From Azolla caroliniana (taxonomy: Eukaryota > Polypodiophyta): DNA of 64,000 bases. Shown in pieces: positions 43,884-57,093 of the stretch (its first letter is position 1; each line of letters starts with the position of its first letter). The stretch is taken from the NCBI GenBank assembly GCA_043228905.1, contig JBHGNT010000010.1:1116001-1180000 (forward strand), written 5' to 3'. The notes beneath the pieces were generated by a model, which was not told the origin of the DNA, made no database searches, and worked only from the letters and a program-made list of their open reading frames with translations. Position numbers and translations under genes: made by a program.

Positions 43884-44540
43884 TGTCGTGAAGAAAACCG
43901 GCCATGGGCGGAATTAGAGAAAAAGGGGCATGAACCGGCTCTTACATGGGTGGACGCTGAATTGATATTTTGTACATGATTCATAATTAGGTCGGCTGAT
44001 GTAAAAACTAGGGAGTGTACATTTATTAGGGGATTGTGCGTATCTCTATTGAAAGGGACAGGGAATAAAGCAGTTTTGACTAGGGAGAAAGGGGCACCCC
44101 CTTTTGGGGACTATTTAAAGAGAGGAGAGAAGGAAGAGAAGGTATCGCGCGTTGGCGAGAACGAAGTGCTGCTGCAGAACCGAGTGCCGAGCTCTCTCTC
44201 CTTCGATCGTCGTTCTTTGTGGGTGTCGGGAGTTCGCTGCCTCTGCTTCGTGGACAACCCGTGTGCTTCCAGCAGAGTCTCTCTCTCTCTCTCCCCTTCC
44301 CCTTTTGTTTCTTCGAGTCGTGTGGCTGTCGTCGGTGTGCGTGAGTAGGACCCATTGTCAGGTCCATTACCGGGTTGCCGGTTGTAATTGTTCGAGTTGT
44401 AAGCTATTGATTATAGTAATCGGATTCCTGTTTTCTTGCTCTTAATCTCTTTCTGTGTACCTGCAACTCTCACTCTCTCCTTGGTCCAAGACCCCTGTGG
44501 TCCCGCCTCTTCCTACACGCGAACGCGAAATTTCGCGATA
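43884..44540 (+). repeat. 5' LTR of element 3
   Basis: Starts TGTCGTGAAGAAAACCGG. It ends TTTCGCGATA, where the right LTR ends CGCGACA. Confidence 0.9.
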
Positions 44541-44563
44541 TATTTGGTAAACCCCACGTGAAC
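44541..44563 (+). other. Post-LTR motif of element 3
   Basis: TATTTGGTAAACCCCACGTG, a diverged form of the motif in elements 1 and 2. Confidence 0.55.
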
Positions 44564-44584
44564 AGGCGGCAAAGGAGTCGAAAG

Positions 44585-46784
44585 ATGAGGGGATCGGAGC
44601 TAGCAGAGGCAATGGCGGCAGCCGTCGACCAGCTGGTAAGCGCTCGTGAGGGGACGAGTACCCTCGATAGAGCCATCGAATCGTTCGTCGACATTATAGG
44701 CCGGTTCGGAGGGAAAGACAACACATGTTATTTGGAGGCTTACTGGGCCGAAATGATCATGAGGGATATCCCGGTGGACAGGCGGCTGTCCGGATTCCCT
44801 CGGGTGGTGATGTCGAGCATCCATGCGGAGGTGCTCGAGGTGCTGGCCGGATGCCAGACTTGGGAGGAGTTCGAGCTGCACCTCCTCGAGAAGTACGGGT
44901 TTGACGACTCGCTTCGGCGGTCGAGGCGGGACTTCATGGCGTGGGTGGAAAGCCCCGGAAAAGGGAGGAACACGTCAGTGCTCCTCCAGGAGTTCGACAA
45001 ACGGTTCGCACGGCTGTCGACGCTGGACCGGACCATGCTCGAAACGAGTCGAGTACTACTGTTTGTCAAGTTTATGGACGCGCACGACAGAGAAAAGGTG
45101 GGTCCCCTATTGGAAATGGATGAAGGGCTCATGACAGATTGGGCCGTGGCAAAACGGGTCAGCAGCCGTTTCGACAAACTACGCGATTGGAGCGACGGAA
45201 GCTCGTCCGGGTCAGGGCCAGTCCCGGCGAGGAGGCTCGAGGAGCCGGTATCGGTGCCAACCGGTAGGAAGGAAGAGACCCGAATTTGGCTGGAGTCGGG
45301 GTCGGCATCGAACGACGTGGTCAGAGGCCCATCCGGAGGAGCAACTCTGGAGGAGCTGACATAGATGGTGCGTGACTTGCAGATCACATAGGCACAGAGA
45401 GACAGCGGTGAACAATCTCGCGACCGGAGGCCACTGGCTGGGCAGCGGTGCATGTGGTGTGACGCGATTGGTCACATTCGGAAGGATTGCGCGGATTTCG
45501 CCGACGCGCTCAGGACCAATGTGGTGTACCTCTGGAACGGGCGGGTGCACAGGAGCGAGACCCGGAGAGCCCTAGAACTAAACACGGGGCGCGGCAGAAT
45601 GAAGAGGTTGATGGAAGAGGCCGCAGCACGACATGTAGAACCTGTTAACTACTCAATGTCGGCGGGAATTCCGGTCGGGGGTGATGAGACTCGGAAGGTG
45701 AAGGAGATTCTGGCCGGTAGTGCTAGAAGGCCTCTCCGGAGTTCGGCTGAAGAAGGAAGAGGCGGACCGCGCGGAGCAGCGGGTCCAGGAGGTCACCGGA
45801 TGGGACGATCCGGTCGAAGAGAAAACGGGCTTCGTAGAAGCCGCTTGCCAGAACTACGAGGTTCTGGTGGAAGACAAACGGGCAGGAAAGGCCAGGGGTG
45901 TCGGTCCCCCGCAGAGGTACGAGACCTAGTTCGGACCGAAACCGACCGGTGGCGGCAACCTAGGCGCACCGGACGGAATGAAGCAGGCGGGGTTTCGGTT
46001 GAGCACCGAAATCGAGAGAGCAATGGACCTACGGAAGGTCCTTGAAGAGCGGATCCTCGACAGTAAAGTGGAGCTGTTGTTGCGGGAGGTGCTGGGAATC
46101 GCAAAGAGGGAGTTCCACGACTCCATCGTAGACTTGGTGAAGCGAAAGAGGCCCTTGGCGGAGCCAAAACCGGAGAAGCCGGTGGAGGTTCGGACTACGC
46201 ACTTAGAAGACGCGGCCCTAGAAGACGAGTTGGCGGAAATCCACTACGCGAAGCCGCATTGGGCCAGGGTAACTACGAAGACCCCTGTGCGGATCGGTGA
46301 CGTTCTGGAACCGGTGGTGGCCTTGGTAGACCATGGATCCGAAATCAACCTGATGTCCATGGATTTCTACAAGAGGGGTAAATGGCTGATCAACACCAAG
46401 CATGGGTGGAAGATACGCGCGGCGACGTGAGCTACGGAGGAGCTGCATGGTGCGTGCTCGAATATACATGTAAAGGTTGGCGACGTTGAGATAGATCAAC
46501 ATTTCTTTGTGCAGGAAACATCCTCGCACCCGGTGATTCTCGGCGAACCGTACATTACGGCAACACGCATGGAGACGAAGGTGCTGGACAACGGTTCGGC
46601 GTACGTGCGCGTCAAGAGCCAAGACGGTCGGCATTCCATCCAATTCATGACCGTACGTCAGAACCATGAGAGGAATCGCGAGACCCTCGGCGGCAACAAC
46701 CGAGGGGATTGTTTGAGAGGGCTATCAAGGTGTGGGGCCGCGGTAGTCCGGACGTACCAGAAAAACCCCACACATGTACAGTAG
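44585..46784 (+). pseudogene. gag-protease of element 3
   Basis: From ATG 44585 (MRGSELAEAM) it follows element 1 Gag almost residue by residue to 45361, then meets TAG codons (45362-45364 and about 45391). The zinc knuckle core CMWCDAIGHIRKDC is at about 45449-45490. A frameshift falls near 45700 and more stops at about 45927 and 46429. The protease keeps VDHGSE (about 46327-46344), as in element 1. The gag stop before pol is lost: the base equivalent to the A of TAG is T, so the frame runs on to 46784. Confidence 0.85.
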
Positions 46785-49700
46785 GTAGGAAGTTTTGGTT
46801 CTCCGAAAACGAAGGTTGTATTATAGTCGGCGTTAGTGGCCGGGAGAGGAAGCGAGCGGAGGAGCGGCTCAGGGGATGCGGAGTACTCTCCCCCGACGAA
46901 GAAATCAGCGGCGCCATGGAGGCGGTCTCTTTTGACGACACCTTGGGCGAGTTACGAAAGGTGATCGGTGAAGACCTTAGAGAAGACTGGACCATTCTGG
47001 TTAGTTTGATGGGAATGTACGAAGTCATCACGGACTTCGGGGAAAGGATCGGGTCGGATCGGATGGCCTGTGTGGATACAAAGTACAAGACTGTGGATTG
47101 GAAGGTGAGGCCAATCGCGGCACCCTTGCCGGAGGGCAGTGAGGAGCGGATGAAAGGGGTCGCGTCGGACCCAAATTTATGGAATCCAGCTGGCATAGGG
47201 CACTGGTTCACCGACATAACTCTACGGGAGCTCAAGGTCGGTGGGGGTGGCTTTCTACTGCCGGCGGAGGAGGACAGGTTTCGGGAATGCCCGGAAGGCA
47301 TGGGAAAGCCTGCGCGTTCTCGCCGGAGGAGATCGGGTCCCCGGACCCGACGATTGTCAAACCGATGGTGATCTTCACGGTACCACATGTACCGTGGAAT
47401 CTCAAACCGATTCCGGTGTTGAGAGCTCACATCCCGAAGTTGATGGAGCTTCTGAAGCAAAAGGTGGAGATGGGCATCCTTGAACCGTCGAGTGCCCCGT
47501 ATTCGAATCAGTGGTTTACGGTGCCGAAGAAGAACGGCACGATGCGCTTCATTCAGGACCTGCAACCGGTCAACAGGGTGACCATCCGTAATGCAGGAAT
47601 CAGACCGACCATAGACGAGTTCACGGAGGCCTTCGCTGGAAGGTCGATCTATTCGGTCGGTGACTTATACTCGGGGTACGACCAGTTCTAGCTAGCCGTG
47701 GAGAGCAGGGATATCACGACGATGCGAACCCCTCTCGGCCTAGTACGGATGTGTACCCTACCACAAGGCGGGACGAATTCGGTGGCGCATATGGTGAATG
47801 CAATGAACAAGGTGCTGAGGGACTGCATCCCGGACATCACCATGCCATTCTTGGACGACATCCCAATAAAGGGGTGTTTGGTGTATGATGCAGATGAGAC
47901 TGTCGGGCCAGACGGATGCCGGAGGTTCGTCGTGAACCACATCAACGACTTCGAGAAGGTGCTGCAGAGGCTCGAAAGCGCACGACTCACCTTCTCCGGA
48001 GAAAAATCGGCGTTCGGGCAGTCAGAGATCTTGGTGGTCGGACACTTGTGCAGGCCTTATGGTAGGAAACCGTCTTCGACAAAGGTAGAGGCCATCTCCG
48101 CGATGAGGAACGATTGCAGGTTGGTCACGGAGGTCCGCAGATTCTTGGGAGCATGCGCGTTCTACCACATTTGGATCCCGCACTACACACATGTTGCGGA
48201 ACCCCTCTACAGACTATTGAAAAAGGGGCGTAGCTTTGAGTGGAGGACGGAGCACACGGAGTCGGTCTAGAGACTAAAGGAGGCGCTTACAGTAGCGCCA
48301 GCTCTCCGTAAAGCGGTTTACGGTAAGGGGGTCCCCATCTACGTAACGGTGGACACGAGCCCGACCGGGATCGGGTGGGTGATCAACCAGGAGGACGAGG
48401 ATGGCGCACGGTTCCTGATCCGGTTCGGGGAGAAGGTATTGAGCGAGCGGCAACGAGGATACGCCCAAGTTAAGCGCAAGCTTTAGGGTATTGTTTCAGC
48501 AGTCAAGGCCGACAAGGACTATCTGATTAGGACGGAGGTGATCATCGAGACGGACTGCCTGCCGATACTCGGCATGGTTTCCGGATGCGTGACGCCAGAC
48601 CTAGCAATGCTCCGGTGGATAACGTAAATTAAGTCCCTGAACCCGGAGATACGGCACATCTCTGGAAAATATAATGCCATGGCCGACATGCTTTCGAGAG
48701 CGAGGTTCAACGACGAAGAAGGCATGGTTTCCGATGACGAAGAAGTTGGCGAGGACTTCTTCCGGTCGGCTAACGTAACAACGAGGAAAGGGGACACTCC
48801 GACGCTTAACAAATTTGACGAAAGCAGGTATGACGGGGAGTGGCTCCAAATTGGGAGGTTCCTACGGGCGCTGACGCCGGACGCAACGTGGACGAGAGAG
48901 GAGGCGAGTCGGGTACAGAAGAAGGCGTACCGATTCTTCCTACGGGATGGGTGCATATGGAGGCACCCAAAGAAAAGAAACGGCATCCCGCTCCGAGTAG
49001 TTGCAAAGAAAGAAGAACAAGAGGAATTACTGGCGGCATTTCACGAGAGTCCCTGGGCTGGCCACTGCGGAACGTGGGCCACATTTGAGAAGTTGAAGGA
49101 GAAGTACTGGTGGCCGGGGCTGTACCAGGATGTGCATCAGTTCGTAACGACTTGCGAAAGCTGTAAGATGCACTCTATAGTCTGACATTGGGACGAGCTA
49201 CACCCGACCTACCCGCCTATGGTCCATTTCAAGTGGATGGTGGACTTGGTGACGATGCCGGTGGGAGTAGGACAGATGCGATACCTGGTGCTTGCGCGGG
49301 AAGACTTAACGAACCAGGTGGAAGGCCATGCACTGCAGAACAAGACAACCGTGGCGGTATGCCGGTTCCTGATTGAAGAGGTAGTGTGTCGGTACGGGTG
49401 CGTCGGGAGGATCGTGGCGGACCGGGGAGAGCTGGATGCGCGGGAAGCTGAGGAGCTATTCGACCGGCTAGGGGTCAAACTCTCCCTCACTACGACGTAC
49501 AATTCGGAGGTGAACAGGAAGGTAGAACGTGGGCACAGGCCGATCGTAAAGGCGTTGGTGCGTGCATGCGGAGGGCAGGTCGGGAATTGGCCGCGGCTCC
49601 TTCCTTACACACTATGGGCGGACCGAACTACACACAGTTCGGTGACAGGGTTTATGCCGACAGAGGTAATGTACGGACAAAAGCCGATCATGCCGGTGGA

Positions 49701-50178
49701 ACGGACGGTTTCTTCATGGGCGGCGGTGGATTGGAAGGACGAGATGAGCCGGGAGGAGTTGCTGGCAGCGCGGATTCGACAACTCAAGCGGAGGCCAGAG
49801 GACGTGAAACGAGCGAAGGAAAAGCTGCGGGCGGCAAGGGAGCGGAACAAGACCCGGTTCAACCGGTCGCACCGGTTGCGACCAACGAAGATCAAGGAAG
49901 GCGATTAGGTCTTGGTATACGACAACAACCTCGACAATCAGCACAAGGCGGTGCGAAAGTTCGCTAGGAGATGGTTCGGGCCCTACAAAGTGACGAGCGC
50001 GAACGACAACGGCACGTACCACCTAGCGGAACTCGACAGGACACGGTTAGCGGTACCGGTGGCCGGAAAGCGGATCAAAGCGTTCAAGAAGCGGTTCGAA
50101 GACGAGCCGGAGCTGGCGAGTGAGAGCGACGACGACAATCAGTTCGGGCCTGGTGAAGAATCGGAGAGCAACGAGTGA
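46709..50178 (+). pseudogene. pol of element 3
   Basis: Homologous to element 1 pol from end to end. It begins in the -1 frame relative to gag (46709) and shifts near 47290. From there it stays in one frame to 50178, with six in-frame stops at about 47689, 48268, 48484, 48625, 49183 and 49906. RT box FLDD is kept (about 47851), as are the integrase text ADRGEL and VERGH. Several stops are C-to-T or G-to-A changes of codons that are intact in element 1. Confidence 0.87.
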
Positions 50179-50247
50179 AGCCGGTTTTCTTCGGTATCTA
50201 CCCGTCACTAGCGCATGCCGGTGGATGCGTGGTTTGGTGGGGGTGGA

Positions 50248-50918
50248 TGTCGTGAAGAAAACCGGTCATGGGCGGAATCGGAGAAAAAGGGGCATAAACC
50301 GGCTCTTACATGGGTGGACGCTGAATTGATATTTTGTACATGATTCATAATTAGGTCGGCTGATGTAAATACTAGGTAGTGTACATTTATTAGGGGATTG
50401 TGCGTATCTCTATTGAAAGGGACAGGGAATAAAGCAGTTTTGACTAGGGAGAAAGGGGCACCCCCTTTTGGGGACTATTTAAGGAGAGGAGAGAAGGAAG
50501 AGAAGGTATTGCGCGTTTGGGAGAACGAAGTGCTGCTGCAGAACCGAGTGCCGAGCTCTCTCTCCTCCGATCGTCGTTCTTTGTGGGTGTCGGGAGTTCG
50601 CTGCCTCTGCTTCGTGGACAGCCGGTGTGCTTCCAGCAGAGTCTCTCTCTCTCTCTCCCCTTCCCCTTTTGTTTCTTCGAGTCGTGTGGCTGTCGTCGGT
50701 GTGCGTGAGTAGGACCCCGTGTTAGGTCCATTACTGGGATGCCGGTTGTAACTGTTCGAGTTGTAAGCTATTGATTATAGTAATCGGATTCCTGTTTTCT
50801 TGCTCTTAATCTCTTTCTGTGTACCTGCAACTCTCACTCTCTCTCTCTCACTCTCTCCTTGGTCCAAGACCCCCATGGTCCCGCCTCTTCCTACACGCGA
50901 ACGCGAAACTTCGCGACA
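50248..50918 (+). repeat. 3' LTR of element 3
   Basis: Matches 43884-44540 with a CT-repeat expansion near 50833-50850. Confidence 0.9.
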
Positions 50919-51036
50919 ACGGTTTATGCACCGCTACGGCTTCTCATTGCGCGCCGGTCTGCGCACCGATTTACACACCCGGTTTACGCACCGGTCCGGC
51001 CGAACCGATCGATCCCAACCGATCTGGTTCTCAACA

Positions 51037-52079
51037 ATTAGGATATCATCGACATACACCAGTACCACGCCTTCATTGATGAGTTCTTGAAAGATTTTAT
51101 TTGCCATTCTTTGGAACGTGCTTCCAGCATCAGATAGACCAGATGACATTCTTTCAAATTGGAATAAACCATGTTGTGTGCGAAAAGCTGTTTTATGTTT
51201 GTCGGCAAGGTAAAATTAATGTTTGTGTATGAAAGTGTAGTTGTGCACTGTTCTTAATAAACCAATCACAACCTAACGTAATTGGAAATGATAAAAGGAA
51301 GGAAGAAAGGTGTGTTGTGAAAGAGTGAATGTACAATGTGCGTGTCTAGCAGATTGGTTTATTTTTATCTTATCGCCAAAGATGACTTGGATCTGGGCTG
51401 CGGGTGAAGTGGGAAATTCAGTGACTTAATTAAATCTACACTAATTGAAGATATGGTGCTTCCAGAATCTAAAAGGGCTTCATGTGATGCGTGATTTATT
51501 TGTGCTACTATGGAACATACCATGCGTTCGGAAGAGGTTGCGGCTTGAATGTGCGGGAGTTCCTCTTCAATCAACGTTCCGCTTGGCTGTTTCCTTGGTC
51601 CATGGCGAGTGATGCAGCATCAGCCAATTGGATTTGTGCATTGTGATGATGTTTAGAGGTTGCCAACTTCCTCCAATATTTTTTAACATGGTCGTACCCA
51701 TTACAATAGAAACAACGGGGCTTACCATGACTGTCTTGATCTGGTAAGCTCTTTTTATTGCTAAGTTGTGCATTTTGGACGTCTATATCCATTGGGCTAG
51801 CAGTTGGCTCAGTTGCTGTTTTTTTAATATTGTTATTTACAAGTGGTGTCAGTTGTGATAGGTCGATGTAATCCAGTGCCTCAATTCGTTGTCCGATTTG
51901 CACAACCATCTAGAATGTAGTTGGGCCTTGGTCTCTGACGCGACGATATATGTCATAGTTTAATCGTGGAAGCAAAAAATATAGCTTCATGGTTTCCTTC
52001 ATATTGGGGTCAACACACAATAACAACTACTTCATTTTGATGATGAATTGTGCCACTGGTTCATGTGCCTGTTGACGTA
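51037..52079 (-). pseudogene. Gypsy-D RT fragment, protease and gag C-terminus
   Basis: On the minus strand: gag C-terminus with a damaged zinc knuckle (CFYCNGYDHVKKYW, last Cys replaced) at about 51690-51731, then protease ALLDSGSTISSIS (about 51430-51470). An RT piece then runs through FRTQHGLFQFERM, SDAGSTFQRM and VYVDDILIV, ending at the insertion at 51036. The N-terminal RT palm is deleted between protease and this piece. Confidence 0.75.
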
Positions 52080-52084
52080 GGTTG
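52080..52084. repeat. 5-bp target-site duplication (GGTTG), left copy, Copia-2
   Basis: Recurs at 57492-57496. Confidence 0.8.
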
Positions 52085-52483
52085 TGTAAATGATTACTTG
52101 CGGAAGCGTTAGAAAACAGAGAAAGCAAAGAATACACAGAGTACACGGGAGAGACAGAGAGAGGAGAACGTAAAAGCTATATTCAAAAAACGATATAATT
52201 ACTTTGTCTATACAATTGTGCTTGGTAGCACTATTTATACAAGTCCTCGTGGGACTGACAGAAGTACCGCGTACTTCAATGCTCACATGAGCTTCTGACA
52301 CTTACTACGAGACTATAAAAACCTAGTAGTCTAAACTAATACTAGGCTTCCGGTTACCGATTGGATCCGGCTCACCGGCTCCCTAGCTCACCGGCTTGGT
52401 TGCTCACAGCTTATCGATTCGTCTTGCTTTCCGGCTCAAGCTTATTCAGCCGATCCGGCTCCAGTTGAGCTTGCCGCTCAACA
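52085..52483 (-). repeat. 3' LTR of Copia-2
   Basis: TGTAAATGATTAC to GCTCAACA; TATAAATAG on the minus strand. Confidence 0.88.
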
Positions 52484-52963
52484 CTCCCCCTCAGGCTCAA
52501 CTTGAGGTTGGATCCTAGTGTCAGTCTCTGTGGCAATCGGTTCTTCCAACCGACTTCTCCTGGCGTCGCTCCGCCTTGCTCGCACTCCTTGTCCGGTCCG
52601 GTTCTGTTTGCCGCGGCCCCTCTTGTTCTGCATGCCTCGACCTGCTTCATCGGTATGTCTGCTCAATGGGCCCCTCTAAGCTCCTTCGCTGCTATGAATC
52701 CGGTGCTTATCGATCCATAGGTTCCTCCACGATGGCATCGACTTCCGCTGCATCCGTTGGTTCTTCCGAATCTGTCTGTGGATCTGAATCGACTGTCTCC
52801 GATTCGTTCCAGCTCTTGTCTGAATCGGTTCCAAGCCCTTCACCACATCGAACCATGTCCAGGTCTTGGCCTTCTTCCTTCGGTCGGCTCTGTCCTTCTT
52901 GACTCTGCTGCCTTCTGTTCTTCCCTTATCGGCACAATCGGCAATCTCTTTGCCTTTGCCCGT

Positions 52964-55900
52964 TCAAGTGTCTTTGCCCGTTCCGGTGTCTTTGCCCGTT
53001 CTTCCCCTCAAGTGCGGCACGTCGAGATGCTGAACACCAAGCATTTCGGTGAAGTGCTGCAACTTGTCTGAGCCGAGTGGTTTGGTGAAGATGTCGGCAA
53101 CTTGCCGATCCGTGTGAACATAGCGAAGTTCAACCTCACCGCTCAGGACAAGCTCACGCACGAAGTGATAGTGCACTTCTAAGTGTTTTGTGCGAGCATG
53201 GAATACAGGGTTCTTGGCGAGTTGCATACTGCTTATGTTGTCGCAGTAGACCAGAATCGGGATCGGTACCTCGATCCGTAGGTCTTGCAGCAGTCGTCGA
53301 AGCCAAATGGCTTCACAGGTGGCAATGGTAGCGCCCCCATACTCAGCCTCAGTGCTCGACAGAGCAACTGTTGGCTGCTTTTTGTTGCTCCACGCAACAA
53401 CCGCGCTACCTAGGGAAAACATGTAACCGGAGGTTGATCGGCAATCTGATGCATCGCCGGCCTAGTTGGCATCCGTGTAATCGACGAGCTCTTCGGTTAT
53501 ACCTCGCCGGTATAACAGTCCCCGGTCCTTGGTGCCGCTAACATACCGCAATATCCGTTGCGCGCACTGAAGGTGCTCAACGGTCAACTTTTGCATGAAC
53601 TGTCTTATCATTCCGACCGGATAGCCGATGTTTGGTCGCGTGATAGTCAAGTAAATAAGGATTCCGACAATTTGTCGGAACTGTTGCTCATTGCAGTCTG
53701 GTCCGGAGTTGGGACGAAGCTTCTGGTTCCGGTCCAAGGGTGTGGAGACAAGTCGGCATTTTGTCATGCCGAACTTGTACAGCATATTCAAGACGTAATG
53801 TCGTTGTGAGAGCCGTACAACGACTTCTTCAGCCGGCATACTGCCGATTTGTTCATCTCCGATTGAAAACCGGGAGGCTGAGTCATAAAGAATTCTTCTT
53901 CAAGATCTCCTTGACGAAATGCATTCTTCACATCCATCTGATGAAGATGCCACCCCCTTGCCGCAACAACCGCCAACACCACTCTAACCGTCGTCATCTT
54001 TGCTACAGGAGTGAAAGTCTCATCGTAGTCGATTTCGTGGGTCTGCGCATATCCCTTTGCCACTAACCAGGCCTTGTACCGGTTAACTGAACCATTGGCA
54101 TTGTACTTTACTTTGTACACCCACTTGCATCCGATCGGTTTACAGTGACGAGGAGGGTCAACTAGGTCCCATGTCTCGTTGACCTCAAGTGCCCGCATTT
54201 CTTCCTCCATAACGGCACGCCAATTTGCGTCCTTTGCCGCTTCTGCGTAGCTCTCTGGCTCACGCACTTCCGCCACCTTACTCATGTACGCATAGTGATG
54301 CGCCATGTACTCATTGTACCTGTACTTCTTGACGGGATCCTTCGGGCGGGTGGACCGGCGTAACTCACCGTTACCCGATTTGAGACCCTTCTTGGCCGGA
54401 TTGGTCTTCGTTGCCGAAGATCCGCCATTATGCTTGCCGCAGTCAGATGCACACTGATCCGACTCATTGTTGCCGGTTTCGAATTCCGACATCTTCTTCT
54501 TCCCCTTCTCTTTGCGCGTGAACCATCTCCTCGGTTCCTTGCACGGGGAGTGCACGACAGAGTCTCTACTACTCGCCGGTTCCTCATCGGACTGGTTAGA
54601 TTGACTCAGTCTCTCGTTCGGCCCACTCAACCAAAACGATTCCGTACTCTCATCCTGAGTCCACGCTTCATCATCATCTACCTGGGCCGGTTTAGGCGCA
54701 CTAGCCTCATCCTCCAGCATCGGGTCGGATTCGGAAGTCGGAGCCGGTAAGGAGTACCACGATGCCGATTCATCGAACTCGACATCTCGACTAACTCAGA
54801 CCTGCTTTGTCCGGGGGTTATAACACTTATAACCCTTTTGCTCTTGAGCATAGCCAACTAGGATGCATTTTTCCGATTTTGCATCCAGCTTCCTCCGCTT
54901 CTCATCTGGTATATGCACAAATGCAATGCTACCGAAGATCTTAAGGTGTCTCAAATTCTGCTTCCGCCCGAAATACAGCTCGTGAGCTGATACCTTGTCA
55001 CCAATCCGGTTCTAGATGTAGACAACCGTTTGGACTGCCTCCGCCCAATAGAATTTGGGCATTGCTCTTCTCCTCCAGCATTGCCCTTGCCGCATCAATA
55101 AGCAACCAGTTCTTCTTTTCGGCAACACCGTTCTGTTGTGGTGTGTATCTGTAGCTGAACTCTCGCCGAATTCCCGTTTGTTGCAGATAACTGTTGAATT
55201 GGCCAGAAAAGTATTCTTTTCCACCATCCGACCGCATGCATTTTATCTTCCTTGCCGATTCCCGTTCCACCATGCTTTGAAGACTCCGGAAACACTCGAA
55301 GACTTCACTCTTCCGCTCAATGAGGTAGATTCATGTGTGCCGCGTATAGTTGTCGATGAAGGAGACGAAGTATCAACTCCCGCCAAGACTAAGATTCTGT
55401 GTCGGTCCCCACACATCCGAATGGATTAGGTCGAGTTTGTTACGGCTCCGGTTACGTTCGGTAGGGAATGGAAACCAATGTTGCTTCCCGAGTTGGCAGG
55501 CTTCACATACTTGGGCCTTCCAGCTGCTGAACTTCGGCAAACTGGAAACAACTTGTTTCGTTTGCAGGTCTTGAAGCCTCCGATAATTGACGTGGCCTAT
55601 CCGCTTGTGCCATAGGTCGATGTCCGATTCGACCTTCTGTCCTTTTGCAAACAGAGGGGTGCCAATGTCATTGGTGTCAAGGATAAACATCCTCTCGTCT
55701 CTTCGCCCTCTTCCTCGATGAAGCACCCAAGGTGAGTAAACCGCACCTGCATCCCCTGGTCGACGATCTGTCCGACCGATACCAGATTCTTCGTGATTGT
55801 CGGAACGTGTAATACGTTCATCAGCTTCCCCTTCTGCCCGACATGGCTCAAAGGGACTTCTCAGACGTGCACGATTGGGTGAGGAGTGTCGTCTCCGGTT

Positions 55901-56988
55901 TCGACTACTCCTGGTTGATCCGGTTTCTCCAGAAAGGAGAACCACTCTTTGTGGCTCGTCATGTGGTTCGACGCACCAGAATCAATATACCACACTTCCT
56001 CTGATTTGGAAGTGGTCTTCTTCATCGAGTTCGCCTCGTGCTTCATCACCAAGGCTGGCCCGTTACCGTTCTTGGATCCTCCCGATCCCTTCGCATAGTG
56101 CGAGCTTTGTCGGCCATCCTTGGCAGCCTTGCCGGATCCGGATTTGCCCGAATCGGCGCGCTTTCTCTAGCACTTGCTTTCTCTGTAGCCCTTCTTGCTG
56201 TAGTACTAGCATTCCGTTGCAGATTTGTCTTGCCTGCCTTCGGCACCGCCATGACTCCCCCTGCCCGTGGAAGTCCCGAAACTGCTGTCGGCACGTTCTC
56301 TGTGCCTTCATTCTTGCTCTTGCCGGCCGCCTCCATTGCGTGCTGACCTGCCTCGTCCACCATGCCCACGAGACCGATCCGCCTCTGTGTACAACATCCG
56401 GTTGTCAGTGGGTGCGTTAGTTGATGCACCGACGTGGTTCTCCTCTACAAGGAGCATCGACTGTAAGTCAAAAAATGACGGCGTATTCTCCCTTGTACAC
56501 ACCGTCGTTCAGAACACTCTGAACTTAGACGCCAGGCCCCCAAGACAGACCTGCACCATCTCGTCTTCCTCTACGGTAATGTTGATAGAGGCAAGTGAGT
56601 CATAGATCTCTTTGATCTGGGCCGTGTAATCCGCCACCGACATGTCCTTCTGTCGGACATTGCTCAACTCTTGTCGGAGTTGCCGCTTCCGGGTTGTAGT
56701 GCTCGCGGTGAAAACCTTCTTTAGGTTCCCCCAAGCCTCCTTCGGCGTCTTGGTGTCTCGGATGTGGCTCAGCAACTGGTCTCCAACATTGGATGCGAAG
56801 CAGTACATCACTCTGCTTGCCGATTGTTCCCACACTGGGAAGTCCTTATGTGCCGCATCAGGTGCTGTTTCGTTGGCTCCTTCGACAAAACTCTAGTAGC
56901 CATGCCCAAGCAGGTACTGGTGCATCTTATACGACCAAGATGGATAGTTGGATCTGTCGAGTTTCTCCACAGGGAGTGAGGTAGCCAT
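52964..56988 (-). pseudogene. Copia-2 gag-pol
   Basis: Gag starts at ATG 56988 (MATSLPVEKLDRSNYPSW) and meets a TAG 26 codons later, where GHGYQ would be expected. Gag then continues (WGNLKKVFTAS, 56509-56835). A decayed zinc knuckle, protease (WYIDSGASNHMT, about 55960), pre-integrase (LWHKRIGHVNYRRL) and integrase (HSDVWGP; TPQQNGVAEKKN) follow. The RT N-terminal part ([17 protein letters not shown]) ends at SLYG near 53812. It is joined directly to [11 protein letters not shown], so the YVDD-containing middle is deleted. RNase H (ALSSTEAEYGG, HTDRQVADIFTKPLG) is intact at 52964-53422. Non-autonomous. Confidence 0.87.
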
Positions 56989-57093
56989 CCCTCTATCCAT
57001 CACTTCTCTGTCTATTGTTCTTACGACCTATTAGGGTTTGCTTTCAAGCATTTGTCGGCTGCAGAGGTTCTCAACCCTCGCGCTCTAATACCA

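Larger units (their letters stand above)
43884..50918 (+). mobile_element. Element 3: decayed autonomous TGTCG-family element
   Basis: LTRs 43884-44540 and 50248-50918, post-LTR motif at 44541, gag-protease and pol homologous to element 1 throughout, polypurine tract GGTGGGGGTGGA at 50236-50247. Flanks GCGG (43880-43883) and ACGG (50919-50922) are a 4-bp TSD with one mismatch. The right LTR is 14 bp longer through a CT microsatellite. Confidence 0.88.
43559..51036 (-). mobile_element. Copia-type solo LTR, split by element 3
   Basis: Outer parts 43559-43883 and 50919-51036 join into an LTR of about 440 bp, from TGTGCCAC to TCTCAACA. It shares GCGGAAGC...AGAAAAC, CGGGAGAGACAGAGAG and TTTATACAAGTCC with the Copia-2 LTRs, at lower identity. 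The flanks TAAGG and TTAGG are a possible diverged TSD in the RT region of Gypsy-D. Confidence 0.6.

Noticed and set aside
52502-52902. Plus-strand open frames between the Copia-2 LTR and RNase H
   Set aside because: Antisense to the Copia-2 3' region; no recognisable protein.
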